Source of the DNA: Falsiroseomonas bella
Lineage (GTDB): Bacteria > Pseudomonadota > Alphaproteobacteria > Acetobacterales > Acetobacteraceae
DNA: 64,000 bases
Direction: 5' to 3'
Assembly (NCBI RefSeq): GCF_003173615.1
Contig: NZ_QGNA01000008.1
Span: 1-64,000, forward strand
Position numbers and translations under genes: made by a program. The notes beneath the pieces were generated by a model. The model ran no database searches, was not told where the DNA came from, and saw nothing but the letters and a program-made list of their open reading frames with translations. This document shows positions 1 to 7,938 of this stretch, piece after piece; within the stretch, counting starts at the first letter, position 1, and every line of letters starts with the position of its first letter.

Positions 1-411
1 GGCGCGCTGGCCGAGAACACCCCGAGCCGCGACCTGCTCGTCTCCCCCGACCACTGCATGTTCCTCGACGGCGCGCTGGTGCCGGCGCGGCTGCTGGTGA
101 ACGGCACCTCCGTCACCGTGGAGGCCGGGCTGGCCGAGGTCACCTACTATCACGTCGAGCTGGAGAGCCACGACGTGCTGCTCGCCGAGGGCGCGGCGGC
201 CGAAAGCTGGCTCGACTGCGACAACCGGTCCTGGTTCGAGAACGCCCCGGTGGCGCAGCTCGGCGTCGCCGGCACGCTGGCCGAGGCCGGCTCGGGCTGG
301 GATGCCAACCGCGCCTGCGCGCCCCTGCTGCATGGCGGTGCGCACCTCGCCGCCATCCGCGCCGCCATCGAGGCCCGCGCCCCGGGCCGCGCCGACCGCG
401 CAGCCGCCTGA
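1..411 (+). CDS. Hint-domain protein, C-terminal part (5' end outside window)
   Basis: The frame is open from base 1 and ends at TGA 409-411. The first visible residues include [20 protein letters not shown], which matches the C-terminal half of the Hint_2 (hedgehog/intein-type) domain found in large bacterial surface or secreted proteins. There the domain has an autoprocessing fold, although splicing or cleavage is rarely proven. The visible part is about 136 residues; the residues after the Hint core (from about residue 90) are a low-complexity Ala-rich tail. The ATG at 58 is internal and is not the start. A T-tailed hairpin at 450-482 ends the transcript. The next gene codes for a chaperone-like protein, which suggests but does not prove a functional link. 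What lies upstream of the Hint domain cannot be seen. Confidence 0.8.
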   Translation, partial: GALAENTPSRDLLVSPDHCMFLDGALVPARLLVNGTSVTVEAGLAEVTYYHVELESHDVLLAEGAAAESWLDCDNRSWFENAPVAQLGVAGTLAEAGSGWDANRACAPLLHGGAHLAAIRAAIEARAPGRADRAAA

Positions 412-449
412 TCGGCGGCGCCGGACACCCGGCGCGTCCGTGACTCCAG

Positions 450-482
450 CCCGGCCGTCCCAACCAGGGGCGGCCGGGTTTT
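450..482 (+). terminator. rho-independent terminator after the Hint gene
   Basis: The arms CCCGGCCG (450-457) and CGGCCGGG (471-478) pair perfectly around a 13-base loop and are followed directly by four T residues. It separates the Hint gene from the trigger-factor-like gene that starts at 514, so the two are probably separate transcripts. Confidence 0.75.
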
Positions 483-513
483 CATATGGCCGCCGCAACG
501 GCAAGCTGGCCGT

Positions 514-2340
514 ATGGCCCAGACCCGGCCCGAGCCCGACCCGATGACGCCGGCCCCGCCGCGCTTCCTTCCCCTCACCGCCGACCGGCTGCGCCGCCGG
601 TTCATCCTCGTCGTGTCGCGCGACGCGGTGATGGAACGGCGTGAGGCGCGGCTGCAGGAGATCGGCCTCACCGCCGTTGCGCGGGAGGCGGAACGCAGCC
701 GCCCCGCCTTGGCGCGCATCCTCGATTCGACCATGGCCGAATGCATCGAGCAGGCCGCGCGGGACGCGGTGGCGGCGATGCTGCGCGAGACCGGCCTGGC
801 CAGCATCGGGCCGGCGCGGATCGAGACGCTGTCCGCCCCGCCGGAACACGACCTGGTGCTGCGCGCCGAGATCGCGACGCTGCCCGAGATTTCGCCGCCC
901 GACCCGACGGGGCTCCGGCTCGAGCGGCTGGTCGCCGCGCCCTCGGCCGCCGAGGTCGAGGACGAGCTGCACGCGCTCGCCCGGCGGCGCGGCGCCTGGC
1001 AGCCTCTTCCGCCCGGCGCGGGCGCGGGCGCGGAGGACCGGCTGGTCTGCGACGTTGCCGCGACGCTGCTGCCCGCGCGCAACGCCATCCCGCAGCCGGG
1101 CATCCTGGGCGCGCGCCCCGGCGCGCCGGGACGGCTGCCGGACGAATGGACCTTCGGCGACAACGGCGCCGGCCTCGTCACGGAGGTGCTGGCGATCGAG
1201 CCGGCCGCCAACCCGCCGCATATCCGGCTGCGCGTGCAGGGCACGACGACGCAGGAGGGGCAGAGCTACGTGATCTTCCACCTGCCCGGCGCCATCCCCG
1301 CGCGGCCGGAGAGCAGCTGGGTGGGATCGGTGGCGCTGCGCCCGGTCGGTGCGCCGCGCGGGCTGCGCGGCAGCAAGCTGCGCCTGGAAAGCCAGGATTC
1401 CTCGGCAGAGGGACGGCTGCGGCGCAAGGACGCGGCGCTGCTGGCCGCGGGCGATGGCGGGTTCACGCGCTGCTACGTCTCCGAGACCTTCGCCGATGCG
1501 GAGACGGCCTTCCTGCGGATGCCGTTGCTGTTCGACCACGCCGCGGGAACGGTGGATTTCTGCTGCGACATCGGCGCACCGCGGCTGGTGGAAGGGCTCG
1601 ACCTCGGCGAGCAGGGGCCGCTGCCGCTCCCTGCCCTCTCGGGCCAGGCGCAGCTGCTGGGCGCCGGCGCGGCCGACCCGGCGGGGCTTTCGGCGCATCT
1701 GCAGGGCATGAAGGCGGGCGAGACGCGCGAGGTGACGCTGCGCCTGCCGGGCGGCATGGCGGACCGCGCACTGACCGGGCGGGAGGCGCGCTTCGTGGTG
1801 CGCGCACGCGCGGTGCTGCGCCGCGTGCTGCCGCCGCTCGACGACGCGTTGGCGCAGGCGAGCGGCTTCGCGGGGCTGGCGGCGCTGCGCGGCGGCATCG
1901 AGGCCAGGCTGGCCGACCGCGCGACGCAGCTGCAGCGGCGGCAACTGCGCCAGGCGGCGCTGCACGCGCTGCTGGCGGAGGCGGGCGAAATTCCGCTGCC
2001 CGAGGAAGCGGTGGCGGCCGAGACCGCGGCGATCTGGGCGGGCTTCGCCGCCGCCGCCGCGGCGCGCGGCGAGGCGCCGGACCGCGTGGCGGCGATGGCG
2101 CTTGCCGCGCAGCGGCTGCGCATCGGGCTGCTGGTCGCGGCGCTGGCCAGGCGGCACGGGCTGGCGCCGGATGCCGTCGCGCTGCGGGCCGCGGCGACGG
2201 CGCTCGGCCCCGGCGCCGCGGAGGCGGCGGTGCAGGCACGTGCGCTGGAGGACACGGTGGTCGCCTTCCTGCTCTCCCGCGCGCAGGTCACGGACCGGCC
2301 GGCCAGCCTCGCGGAGCTCATGGCAGCCGCGGAAGGATAG
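514..2340 (+). CDS. trigger-factor-like chaperone with an inserted CBM/tail-fibre-like domain
   Basis: The protein has 608 residues; E. coli trigger factor has 432. Residues about 22-188 follow the trigger factor N-terminal domain and the start of the PPIase domain (RAEIATLPEISPPDPTGLRLERL then EVEDELHALARRRGAW). Residues about 388-435 resume the PPIase domain (GMKAGETREVTLRLPGG). The C-terminal helical domain follows and ends with a trigger-factor-like tail (VTDRPASLAELM). Between them, residues about 189-363 (bases 1078-1602) resemble the beta-sandwich modules of tail-fibre or carbohydrate-binding proteins: NAIPQPGILGARPG, a Trp-containing strand, then GTTTQEGQSY. The GFRxGK ribosome-docking motif expected near residue 50-60 is absent, so ribosome binding is doubtful. 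A second ATG at 544 is an alternative start. It is probably a specialised paralogue rather than the housekeeping tig. Confidence 0.75.
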   Translation: MAQTRPEPDPMTPAPPRFLPLTADRLRRRFILVVSRDAVMERREARLQEIGLTAVAREAERSRPALARILDSTMAECIEQAARDAVAAMLRETGLASIGPARIETLSAPPEHDLVLRAEIATLPEISPPDPTGLRLERLVAAPSAAEVEDELHALARRRGAWQPLPPGAGAGAEDRLVCDVAATLLPARNAIPQPGILGARPGAPGRLPDEWTFGDNGAGLVTEVLAIEPAANPPHIRLRVQGTTTQEGQSYVIFHLPGAIPARPESSWVGSVALRPVGAPRGLRGSKLRLESQDSSAEGRLRRKDAALLAAGDGGFTRCYVSETFADAETAFLRMPLLFDHAAGTVDFCCDIGAPRLVEGLDLGEQGPLPLPALSGQAQLLGAGAADPAGLSAHLQGMKAGETREVTLRLPGGMADRALTGREARFVVRARAVLRRVLPPLDDALAQASGFAGLAALRGGIEARLADRATQLQRRQLRQAALHALLAEAGEIPLPEEAVAAETAAIWAGFAAAAAARGEAPDRVAAMALAAQRLRIGLLVAALARRHGLAPDAVALRAAATALGPGAAEAAVQARALEDTVVAFLLSRAQVTDRPASLAELMAAAEG

Positions 2341-2419
2341 CGGCCGCCCTCGCGTTGACGCTGCGGAACGCCAAGCCTAGCGTCCCCGCATCCCGCAGGA
2401 GCGAGGGGAAGGAAACGCG

Positions 2420-3175
2420 ATGGCGAATGGCGTGAAGGCGGCCTGGGCTGCAGGCAAGCCGGTGGTGAACGGATGGCTCGCCATCCCCTCGGGCTTCAGC
2501 GCGGAGGTCATGGCGCAGGCCGGCTTCGACAGCCTGACGGTGGACATCCAGCACGGCGTGCAGGACTACCTCTCCATGGTCGCCTGCTTCCAGGGCATGC
2601 AGCCGCATGGCGTCACGCCGCTGGTGCGCGTGCCGTGGAACGAGCCCGGCATCATCGGCAAGGTGCTGGACGGCGGCGCGAAGGGCGTGATCTGCCCGAT
2701 GGTCAACACCGAGAAGGAAGCCCGCGACCTGGTGTCCTTCTGCCGCTATCCGCCGAAGGGCGCGCGCAGCTTCGGCCCGATCCGGTCCGGCATCTACGGC
2801 GCGGCGGCCGACACCGACGCGGCCAATGACGACGTGCTGGTGATCCCGATGATCGAGACGAAGACCGCGCTCGACAACCTGGAGGCCATCGTCAGCGTGC
2901 CGGGCGTGGACGCGGTGTATATCGGTCCGTCGGACCTCTCGCTGTCGCTCGGCATGAAGCCGCTGCAGGACCGGCGGGAGCCGGAGTTCCTGAAGGTCAT
3001 CGACCACATCCGCACGACGGCGGCGAAGCACGGCGTGAAGACGGGCATCCACACCATGTCGGGCCAGTACTCGAAGGAGATGTTCGAGCGCGGCTTCAAC
3101 CTGGCGACGATCATGAACGACAGCGGGCTGATGCTGACGGCCGCGAAGGCGCAGGTGGGCGTCGCGCGCGGGTGA
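2420..3175 (+). CDS. HpcH/HpaI aldolase family protein
   Basis: This 251-residue protein belongs to the class II (metal-dependent) HpcH/HpaI aldolase family, which cleaves 4-hydroxy-2-oxo acids to pyruvate or a related keto acid plus an aldehyde. Visible landmarks are the DIQHG segment near residue 42 (the family has D-x-x-H/E-G here), RVPWNEPG near 73-80, the KGVICPMVNTEKEA segment and YIGPSDLSLSLG near residue 170. Metal-ligand Glu and Asp positions appear conserved. The length is normal (about 250-267). A strong GAGGGGAAGG purine tract lies upstream of ATG 2420. It is a single gene flanked by the trigger-factor-like gene and a convergent TerB-like gene, so its substrate cannot be inferred from context. 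Confidence 0.88.
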   Translation: MANGVKAAWAAGKPVVNGWLAIPSGFSAEVMAQAGFDSLTVDIQHGVQDYLSMVACFQGMQPHGVTPLVRVPWNEPGIIGKVLDGGAKGVICPMVNTEKEARDLVSFCRYPPKGARSFGPIRSGIYGAAADTDAANDDVLVIPMIETKTALDNLEAIVSVPGVDAVYIGPSDLSLSLGMKPLQDRREPEFLKVIDHIRTTAAKHGVKTGIHTMSGQYSKEMFERGFNLATIMNDSGLMLTAAKAQVGVARG

Positions 3176-3181
3176 GGGAAG

Positions 3182-3232
3182 ACGCGAGGGCCCTGCCCTC
3201 GCGTTCCCGCCGGGGACGATGATCGTCCCCGG
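3182..3232. terminator. double hairpin between convergent genes
   Basis: Two perfect hairpins lie back to back: ACGCGAGGGC/GCCCTCGCGT (3182-3191 with 3195-3204) and CCGGGGACGAT/ATCGTCCCCGG (3210-3220 with 3222-3232). They fill the 63-base gap between the aldolase stop and the stop of the opposing TerB-like gene. There is no T run, so the terminator role is inferred from position. Confidence 0.55.
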
Positions 3233-3238
3233 ACCCCT

Positions 3239-3808
3239 TCAGCCGAGAAGAACCTTTTCCAACTCGGCCAGCACGTGCTTCTCGGCGTCGGAGATGCGGC
3301 TGCTGAGACCGAGGAAGCCGCCGGCGGCCTGGGCGACCGTGCGGGCGCGACCGATGGTCTTCTGCGCCATCGTCGCGCGCGACTCGGGCGGCAGCGCCGA
3401 GACGATGGCATGGGCATAGCCACGCCACGCGTCGAGCAGCTGCGGGGACGGCTTCGTCTTCAGCCAGTGATCGAGCAGCGCCATCGCCTCGGGCTGCTTG
3501 TCGACCCCGGCCTCGCGCGCGGCGCGCAGCACCGCCTCCTTCTCCGCAGGCTCGAGCGTGCCGTCGGCCCAGGCCACGAAGACCAGCGGCGCCAGGGCCA
3601 GCGCAGCCACGCTCTGCGGGCCGAGCTCGAGCGCGACCAGGCGGTCGAGCAGCGCCTCGTCCTGGATGGGCAGCGCCGCGGCGATCGCGTCCTTGCGCGA
3701 CCTGTTGCGGTCCGCATCGCGCAGGCGCTTCAGCAGCGCCTCCTCCTGCTGGGCGAAGAAAGCATCCTCCAGCGCTCGCTCGCGCCCCTTCAGGATACCC
3801 TCGGACAT
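3239..3808 (-). CDS. TerB-like (tellurite-resistance-fold) protein
   Basis: This 189-residue protein has no signal peptide or membrane segment. The stretch LAPLVFVAWADGTLEPAEKE (about residues 73-92) followed by RAAREAGVD resembles the TerB/DjlA-type helical domain, in which an acidic 'DG.l...E' motif sits between helices. A second helical half follows (SRISDAEKHVLAELEKVL at the C-terminus). TerB-like domains are linked to membrane stress and metal-ion responses, but the role of stand-alone members is unknown. The N-terminal 45 residues are charged and probably helical. It is convergent with the aldolase gene and shares the hairpin pair between them. The function is unassigned. Confidence 0.65.
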   Translation of the reverse strand: MSEGILKGRERALEDAFFAQQEEALLKRLRDADRNRSRKDAIAAALPIQDEALLDRLVALELGPQSVAALALAPLVFVAWADGTLEPAEKEAVLRAAREAGVDKQPEAMALLDHWLKTKPSPQLLDAWRGYAHAIVSALPPESRATMAQKTIGRARTVAQAAGGFLGLSSRISDAEKHVLAELEKVLLG

Positions 3809-3882
3809 GGCGGACCCTCCTCTGCCGTTGCGAGGATGATGGCGCCGCGCGATGCGCGTTTCCAGTCATCCGACGGAGGATG

Positions 3883-4317
3883 TCACGCGAACGCCTTCAC
3901 CACCTCCTCCGGGATCGGCGCGGAGCGGATCCGACCGGTTTCCGGGTCACGCACCGTCCACACCCGCGTCTCGAAGCCTTCAACGCCGAGCGCGCCATCG
4001 GCCTTGAGCAGCCGGTGCTCGACATCGAAGGCGGAGCGGCGGAAGGCGGTGACGCGGCTTTCGATCACCACCGCGTCGCCATAGGCGCTGGGGATGCTGA
4101 ACTTCGCGCGGGTGTCCACCATGGGGATGCCGAGGATGCCGAATTTCTTGGTCCAGGCGATCTTCGGCATGCCGAGCGCGGCCTGGAACAGGAAGGCGGT
4201 GGAGGCGTCGAACATCGCGAAGTAGCGCGGGTAGAAGACGATGCCGGCGGGGTCGCAATCGCCCCACTCGATCGTCACGGCACGGCGATGCACCAGGGTG
4301 GGCTCAGGCAGCGGCAT
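3883..4317 (-). CDS. acyl-CoA thioesterase, 4HBT hotdog family
   Basis: This 144-residue protein begins at ATG 4317, 14 bases inside the end of the thiolase gene; upstream codons in frame are shadow. The N-terminal EWGDCDPAGIVFYPRYFAMF (from about residue 15) is the active-site signature of 4-hydroxybenzoyl-CoA thioesterase-type hotdog enzymes, in which the Asp before PAGIVFYP is catalytic. The enzyme would hydrolyse an acyl- or aroyl-CoA in the cytoplasm. It is the third gene of the fcs-thiolase-thioesterase operon. In a beta-oxidative hydroxycinnamate route it could release the shortened aromatic acid (for example vanillate) from its CoA ester. Substrate is inferred from context only. Confidence 0.85.
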   Translation of the reverse strand: MPLPEPTLVHRRAVTIEWGDCDPAGIVFYPRYFAMFDASTAFLFQAALGMPKIAWTKKFGILGIPMVDTRAKFSIPSAYGDAVVIESRVTAFRRSAFDVEHRLLKADGALGVEGFETRVWTVRDPETGRIRSAPIPEEVVKAFA

Positions 4318-5542
4318 CGGGGTTCTCCAGCAGCAGCGCGATGCCCTGCCCGCCGCCGATGCAGGCCGAGGCGATGCCGTAGCGTGCGCCACGGCGCACG
4401 AGTTCGCGCGCGCAGGTGAGCGAAAGGCGGATGCCGGTCGCGGCCAGTGGATGTCCGATGGCGATCGCGCCGCCATTCACGTTGAGCCGCGCCTCGTCCA
4501 GGTCCAGCGCGCGGGCGCAGGCCATGACCTGCGCACCGAAGGCCTCGTTGATCTCGACCAGCGCGATGTCGTGCAGCGCGAGGCCGGTGCGTTCAAGCAA
4601 CGCGCGGATCGCGGGCACGGGGCCGATGCCCATGATCTCCGGCGGGCAGCCGACGGCGCAGCCGGCGAGGAGGCGCGCGAGCGGCTTGCGGCCGTTGGCG
4701 CCGGCACGGGAGGCGATGATCCCGGCGGCTGCGCCATCCACCACGGCGGAGGAGTTGCCGCCCGTCTGCACGCCGCCGAAGGCCGGCCTGATCTTTGCGA
4801 GGGTTTCGGGCGACGAGGGGCGCGGATGCGTGTCCGCGGCGAGCCTCTCGATCTTGCGCGGGAGTACGATGCCGCGGTCTTGCATGCCCTCGCGCGCGAA
4901 TGTCTCGGTCATGACGGCGACGATCTCGTCGTCGAAGAACCCGGCCTCGCGCGCCGCGAGCGCACGGGAAAAACTGCGGCTGGCGAAGGCGTCCACCTCG
5001 GCGCGGGTGATGTTGCCGCGCTTCGCGAGCTCCTCCGCCGTGCCGCCCATGGTGAGCCCGCAGCCGGGATCGAGCAGCGCCTCCCACAGGAAATCCTTGA
5101 ACTCGACGGGCGCGCCGAGGCCGAAGCCGCTGCGATGCGTGTAGGCGGCGATCGGATTGCGGCTCATGCTCTCGGCGCCGACGGCGAGCGCAAGGCCCGC
5201 GCCCTGCCGGTCCACGGACGTCGCGGCCTGGATGATCGCCTCGATGCCTGTGCCGCAGACGCGCTGCACCAGCAGCGCAGGCACGTCCTGCGGCGCGCCG
5301 GCATAGAGGCCGATATGGCGCGGCAGCATGTAGGCGTCGAAGCTGGCCTGCGCGACGGAGCCGGCGACGACGTAGCCGATCTCCTCGCCCGCCGCCTGCG
5401 CCTTCCGCAGCGCGGCGCGCGCAGCCTTGATGCCGAGATCGGTCGGCGAGATCTGCGCGAGAGGGCCTGACAGATCGGCGAAAGGCGTGCGCGCGCCGGC
5501 GAGCAGCCAGGCGTCGTCCCAGGACGTGTGCAGCGCGGTCAT
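4304..5542 (-). CDS. thiolase (acetyl-CoA acyltransferase family)
   Basis: This is a thiolase of 412 residues, a normal length for the family. The nucleophilic Cys is at about residue 96 (QRVCGTGIEAI). The His lies in NGGAIAIGHPLAATG and the second catalytic Cys in SACIGGGQG near the C-terminus, so all key residues are present. Start ATG 5542 overlaps the fcs stop as ATGA, indicating translational coupling; the longer open frame upstream is a shadow of fcs. The expected reaction is cleavage of a 3-oxoacyl-CoA by CoA to acetyl-CoA and a shortened acyl-CoA. Its position between an arylpropenoyl-CoA ligase and a thioesterase suggests a 3-aryl-3-oxopropanoyl-CoA substrate. Confidence 0.92.
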   Translation of the reverse strand: MTALHTSWDDAWLLAGARTPFADLSGPLAQISPTDLGIKAARAALRKAQAAGEEIGYVVAGSVAQASFDAYMLPRHIGLYAGAPQDVPALLVQRVCGTGIEAIIQAATSVDRQGAGLALAVGAESMSRNPIAAYTHRSGFGLGAPVEFKDFLWEALLDPGCGLTMGGTAEELAKRGNITRAEVDAFASRSFSRALAAREAGFFDDEIVAVMTETFAREGMQDRGIVLPRKIERLAADTHPRPSSPETLAKIRPAFGGVQTGGNSSAVVDGAAAGIIASRAGANGRKPLARLLAGCAVGCPPEIMGIGPVPAIRALLERTGLALHDIALVEINEAFGAQVMACARALDLDEARLNVNGGAIAIGHPLAATGIRLSLTCARELVRRGARYGIASACIGGGQGIALLLENPDAAA

Positions 5543-7365
5543 GGCGGGGTTCCGATCGTGATGACGTGCGGCGGCGGCGCGCTGGAGAAAAGCTCGTCCA
5601 CCAGCGCGGCGCGGCGCGCGAGCACGGCGCGCTGGTTGACGCTGCCCTTGTCGGTGATCTCGCCGGCATCGAGGGTGAGCGGCGAGGTAAGCAACGTGGC
5701 GCGCGCGACATGCTGGCTGCTGCCGGTGGCGGTCTTCGCGAGTGCCGCGAGCTTCGCCGCGAGTTCGGCGCGGAGCGCGGGATGCGTCGCGGCATCCTCG
5801 CCCTGCGGCACGATGCGCGCGACAGCCTCGGGTTCCGGCAGCAGGATGGCGGCGAGTTCGTCGCGGTCCGGTGCGGCGATCACCACGTCCTTCACATAGG
5901 GCGCGAGCGCCGCGACGAGCTTCGCGCGCAGCGGGCCGACACTCACCCAGGTGCCGGTGGAGAGCTTGAAGTCCTCCGTGATGCGGCCGTCGAACCGGAA
6001 GCCCTTGTGCAGGTCGGCGGGATCGAGCGGCACCAGCGCATCGCCGAAGCGATAGAAGCCTTCCTCGTCGAAGGCGGCGCGCGTGGCCTCCGGGTTTCGC
6101 CAGTAGCCGGGCGTGATGGAGGGTCCGCGCACCCGCGCCTCCATCTTGTCGCCGACCGGGGCGAGCTTCATCTCGATCCCCGGCACGGGCAGGCCGACCG
6201 CGCCGGATTCGGAAAAATCCTCGCGCACCACCAGGCAGAAGGGCGCGGTCTCGGTCGCGCCGAGCCCGGTGATCATCGGGATCTTTTGACCGCGTTCGGC
6301 CAGCGCCATGCGGTCCAGCTCGTCCCAGATGTGCTGCGGCAGGCCGGCGGCCGAGTAGAACATCATCCGCACACGAGAGAAGAAGATGCGGCGCAGCGCT
6401 GCGTCCTGCTTCAGGTGGTGCACCACCTCCTCGAAGCCGCGGGGCACGTTGAAGTAGATGCTGGTCGCGATCTCGCGCAGGTTGCGCAGCGACTCGGAAA
6501 AGCCGCCGGGCACCGGGCGGCCTTCGTCCATGTAGAGCGTCCCGCCGTTGTAGAGCGCGATGCCGGTGTTGTGGTTGCCGCCGAAGGTGTGGTGCCAGGG
6601 CAGCCAGTCCAGCAGCACCGGCGGGTCTTCCGCCATGAAGGGGAAGGCCTCGCGGATCATCTGCTGGTTGGAGCAGAGCATGCGCTGCGTGTTGATCACG
6701 CCCTTGGGCTGGCCGGTGGAGCCCGAGGTGAACAGGATCTTTGCGCATGCATCCGGGGCCACGGCTTCCGCCGCGCGATCCACCGCCGGCGTCGGTTCTG
6801 TCGCGAGCAGCGCGCCGAAGCCCTGCGCGTCCAGCACCTCCGTTCCCGCCGGCACCGCCGCCGCGATCGCCTTGGCGAAGCGCACGCCGTCATTGGCGAA
6901 GACGAGGCCGGGCGTCAGCAGCGCGATGCAGTGGCGCAGCTTCGCGTAGTCCGTGGCGAGCAGCGAATAGGACGGCGAGACGGGCGCGACCGGCACGCCC
7001 ACATGCAGCGCCGCCAGCGTCAGCACGAACTGATCGAGGCAGTTGCCCGAGAGGATTACCAGCGGCCGTTCCGCCGACAGCCCGCGATCCAGCAGCGCCT
7101 GCCCCACGGCGCGCACTTTCGCCAGCATCTCCCCGTACGACATGCATCGCCAGTCGCCGCCCAGCGCGGGATCGCGCTTCGCGATCAGCGTGCGCTCCGG
7201 CGCGACCGCGGCCCAATGCTCAAGCCGTTCCGTCAGCCGGCGCGGATAGGCGCCGAGCGTGCCTTCCGGCGTGACCAGCAGCGCGCCATCCGCGCGCCGC
7301 GCGAAGCGCACAGGGCCCGGCCCGAGCGGCTTGCGGGCAGCGTCTGCCTCGATCGGCGCGGACAT
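5539..7365 (-). CDS. fcs: feruloyl-CoA synthetase-like AMP-dependent ligase
   Basis: This 608-residue adenylate-forming enzyme matches the length and sequence character of feruloyl-CoA synthases. The P-loop-like AMP motif is LFTSGSTGQPKGVI (about residue 215), followed by LDWLPWHHTFGGNHN, a stretch typical of Fcs and not of generic fatty acyl-CoA ligases. GLGATETAP is the A5 motif. The start is ATG 7365, with GGAGGG seven bases upstream; the open frame continues to 7674 but overlaps the divergent marR gene. It activates a carboxylic acid, probably a hydroxycinnamate, to its CoA thioester in the cytoplasm. It is the first gene of a three-gene operon and faces marR across a 90-base gap that holds a palindromic operator. 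Confidence 0.87.
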   Translation of the reverse strand: MSAPIEADAARKPLGPGPVRFARRADGALLVTPEGTLGAYPRRLTERLEHWAAVAPERTLIAKRDPALGGDWRCMSYGEMLAKVRAVGQALLDRGLSAERPLVILSGNCLDQFVLTLAALHVGVPVAPVSPSYSLLATDYAKLRHCIALLTPGLVFANDGVRFAKAIAAAVPAGTEVLDAQGFGALLATEPTPAVDRAAEAVAPDACAKILFTSGSTGQPKGVINTQRMLCSNQQMIREAFPFMAEDPPVLLDWLPWHHTFGGNHNTGIALYNGGTLYMDEGRPVPGGFSESLRNLREIATSIYFNVPRGFEEVVHHLKQDAALRRIFFSRVRMMFYSAAGLPQHIWDELDRMALAERGQKIPMITGLGATETAPFCLVVREDFSESGAVGLPVPGIEMKLAPVGDKMEARVRGPSITPGYWRNPEATRAAFDEEGFYRFGDALVPLDPADLHKGFRFDGRITEDFKLSTGTWVSVGPLRAKLVAALAPYVKDVVIAAPDRDELAAILLPEPEAVARIVPQGEDAATHPALRAELAAKLAALAKTATGSSQHVARATLLTSPLTLDAGEITDKGSVNQRAVLARRAALVDELFSSAPPPHVITIGTPP

Positions 7366-7387
7366 CGCCGTCCCTCCGGTGGATTTG

Positions 7388-7400
7388 TTATGCGGCATAA
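7388..7400. promoter_or_regulatory. palindromic operator, probably for the adjacent MarR regulator
   Basis: TTATGCGGCATAA is a perfect inverted repeat (TTATGC, one spacer base, GCATAA) in the 90-base gap between the divergent fcs and marR starts. It is followed by TAATCC and sits in an AT-rich island within very GC-rich DNA. MarR dimers typically bind short palindromes of this kind in their own divergent promoter region. It lies 22 bases upstream of the fcs ATG and 55 bases upstream of the marR ATG, so it could control both directions. The assignment is inference. Confidence 0.6.
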
Positions 7401-7455
7401 TAATCCGGCGCCGCCCCCCTTCCAAGAGCCGGCGCCGCTTCGCATACTGACACGG

Positions 7456-7938
7456 ATGTCCACGCTCCGTCGCCGCGCCGAGACACTGCCGCCCGCCGCC
7501 GCCGTCGCCGTCACGCCGGTGCCGCCGCCGCTGAATGATCGCCTGGGCTTCTGGCTGCGCCTGGCGCAGCAATCGGCCTTCGACGCCTTCCACCGTGCCA
7601 TGGCGCCGCTCGGCCTCACGCCGGGCCGGCTCGGCGCGCTGCTGCTGCTGGAAGCGCATCCCGCGATGCGGCAAGCCGCGCTGGCGGAGGCGCTGCGCGT
7701 GAAGCCGCCGAACCTGGCGGTGCTGCTGGCGGGGCTGGAGGCCGAGGGGCTGATCCGCCGCGTTGAGGATTCCCGGAACCGCCGCGCGAACCTGCTGCGC
7801 CTGACGCCGACGGGCCGCGCGCTGCTGAAGCGCGCCAAGGCGCAGGAGGCGCTGGTGGAAGAGGCCCTTTGCGACGGCATGGACGCGCAGGAACGCGCCG
7901 CGCTGCTCGGCGCGCTGCGCCGGATCGCCGGCGGATGA
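7456..7938 (+). CDS. MarR-family transcriptional regulator
   Basis: The 160-residue protein carries the winged-helix MarR fold. Helices around LTPGRLGALLLLEAHPAMRQ lead into the recognition region KPPNLAVLLAGLEAEGLIRR (about residues 83-102) and the wing EDSRNRRANLLRLTPTGRALL. The start ATG 7456 was chosen because the open frame upstream is only the antisense of fcs. The stop overlaps the enoyl-CoA hydratase start (ATGA). By analogy with FerR/CouR-type MarR repressors of hydroxycinnamate genes, an aryl-CoA thioester could be the inducer. That analogy rests on gene neighbourhood, not on a ligand motif. Confidence 0.88.
   Translation: MSTLRRRAETLPPAAAVAVTPVPPPLNDRLGFWLRLAQQSAFDAFHRAMAPLGLTPGRLGALLLLEAHPAMRQAALAEALRVKPPNLAVLLAGLEAEGLIRRVEDSRNRRANLLRLTPTGRALLKRAKAQEALVEEALCDGMDAQERAALLGALRRIAGG

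Noticed and set aside
5542-6748. Long open frame upstream of the thiolase gene, which would make an 814-residue fusion
   Set aside because: The upstream part is a frame shadow of fcs; the thiolase starts at ATG 5542 with an ATGA overlap.
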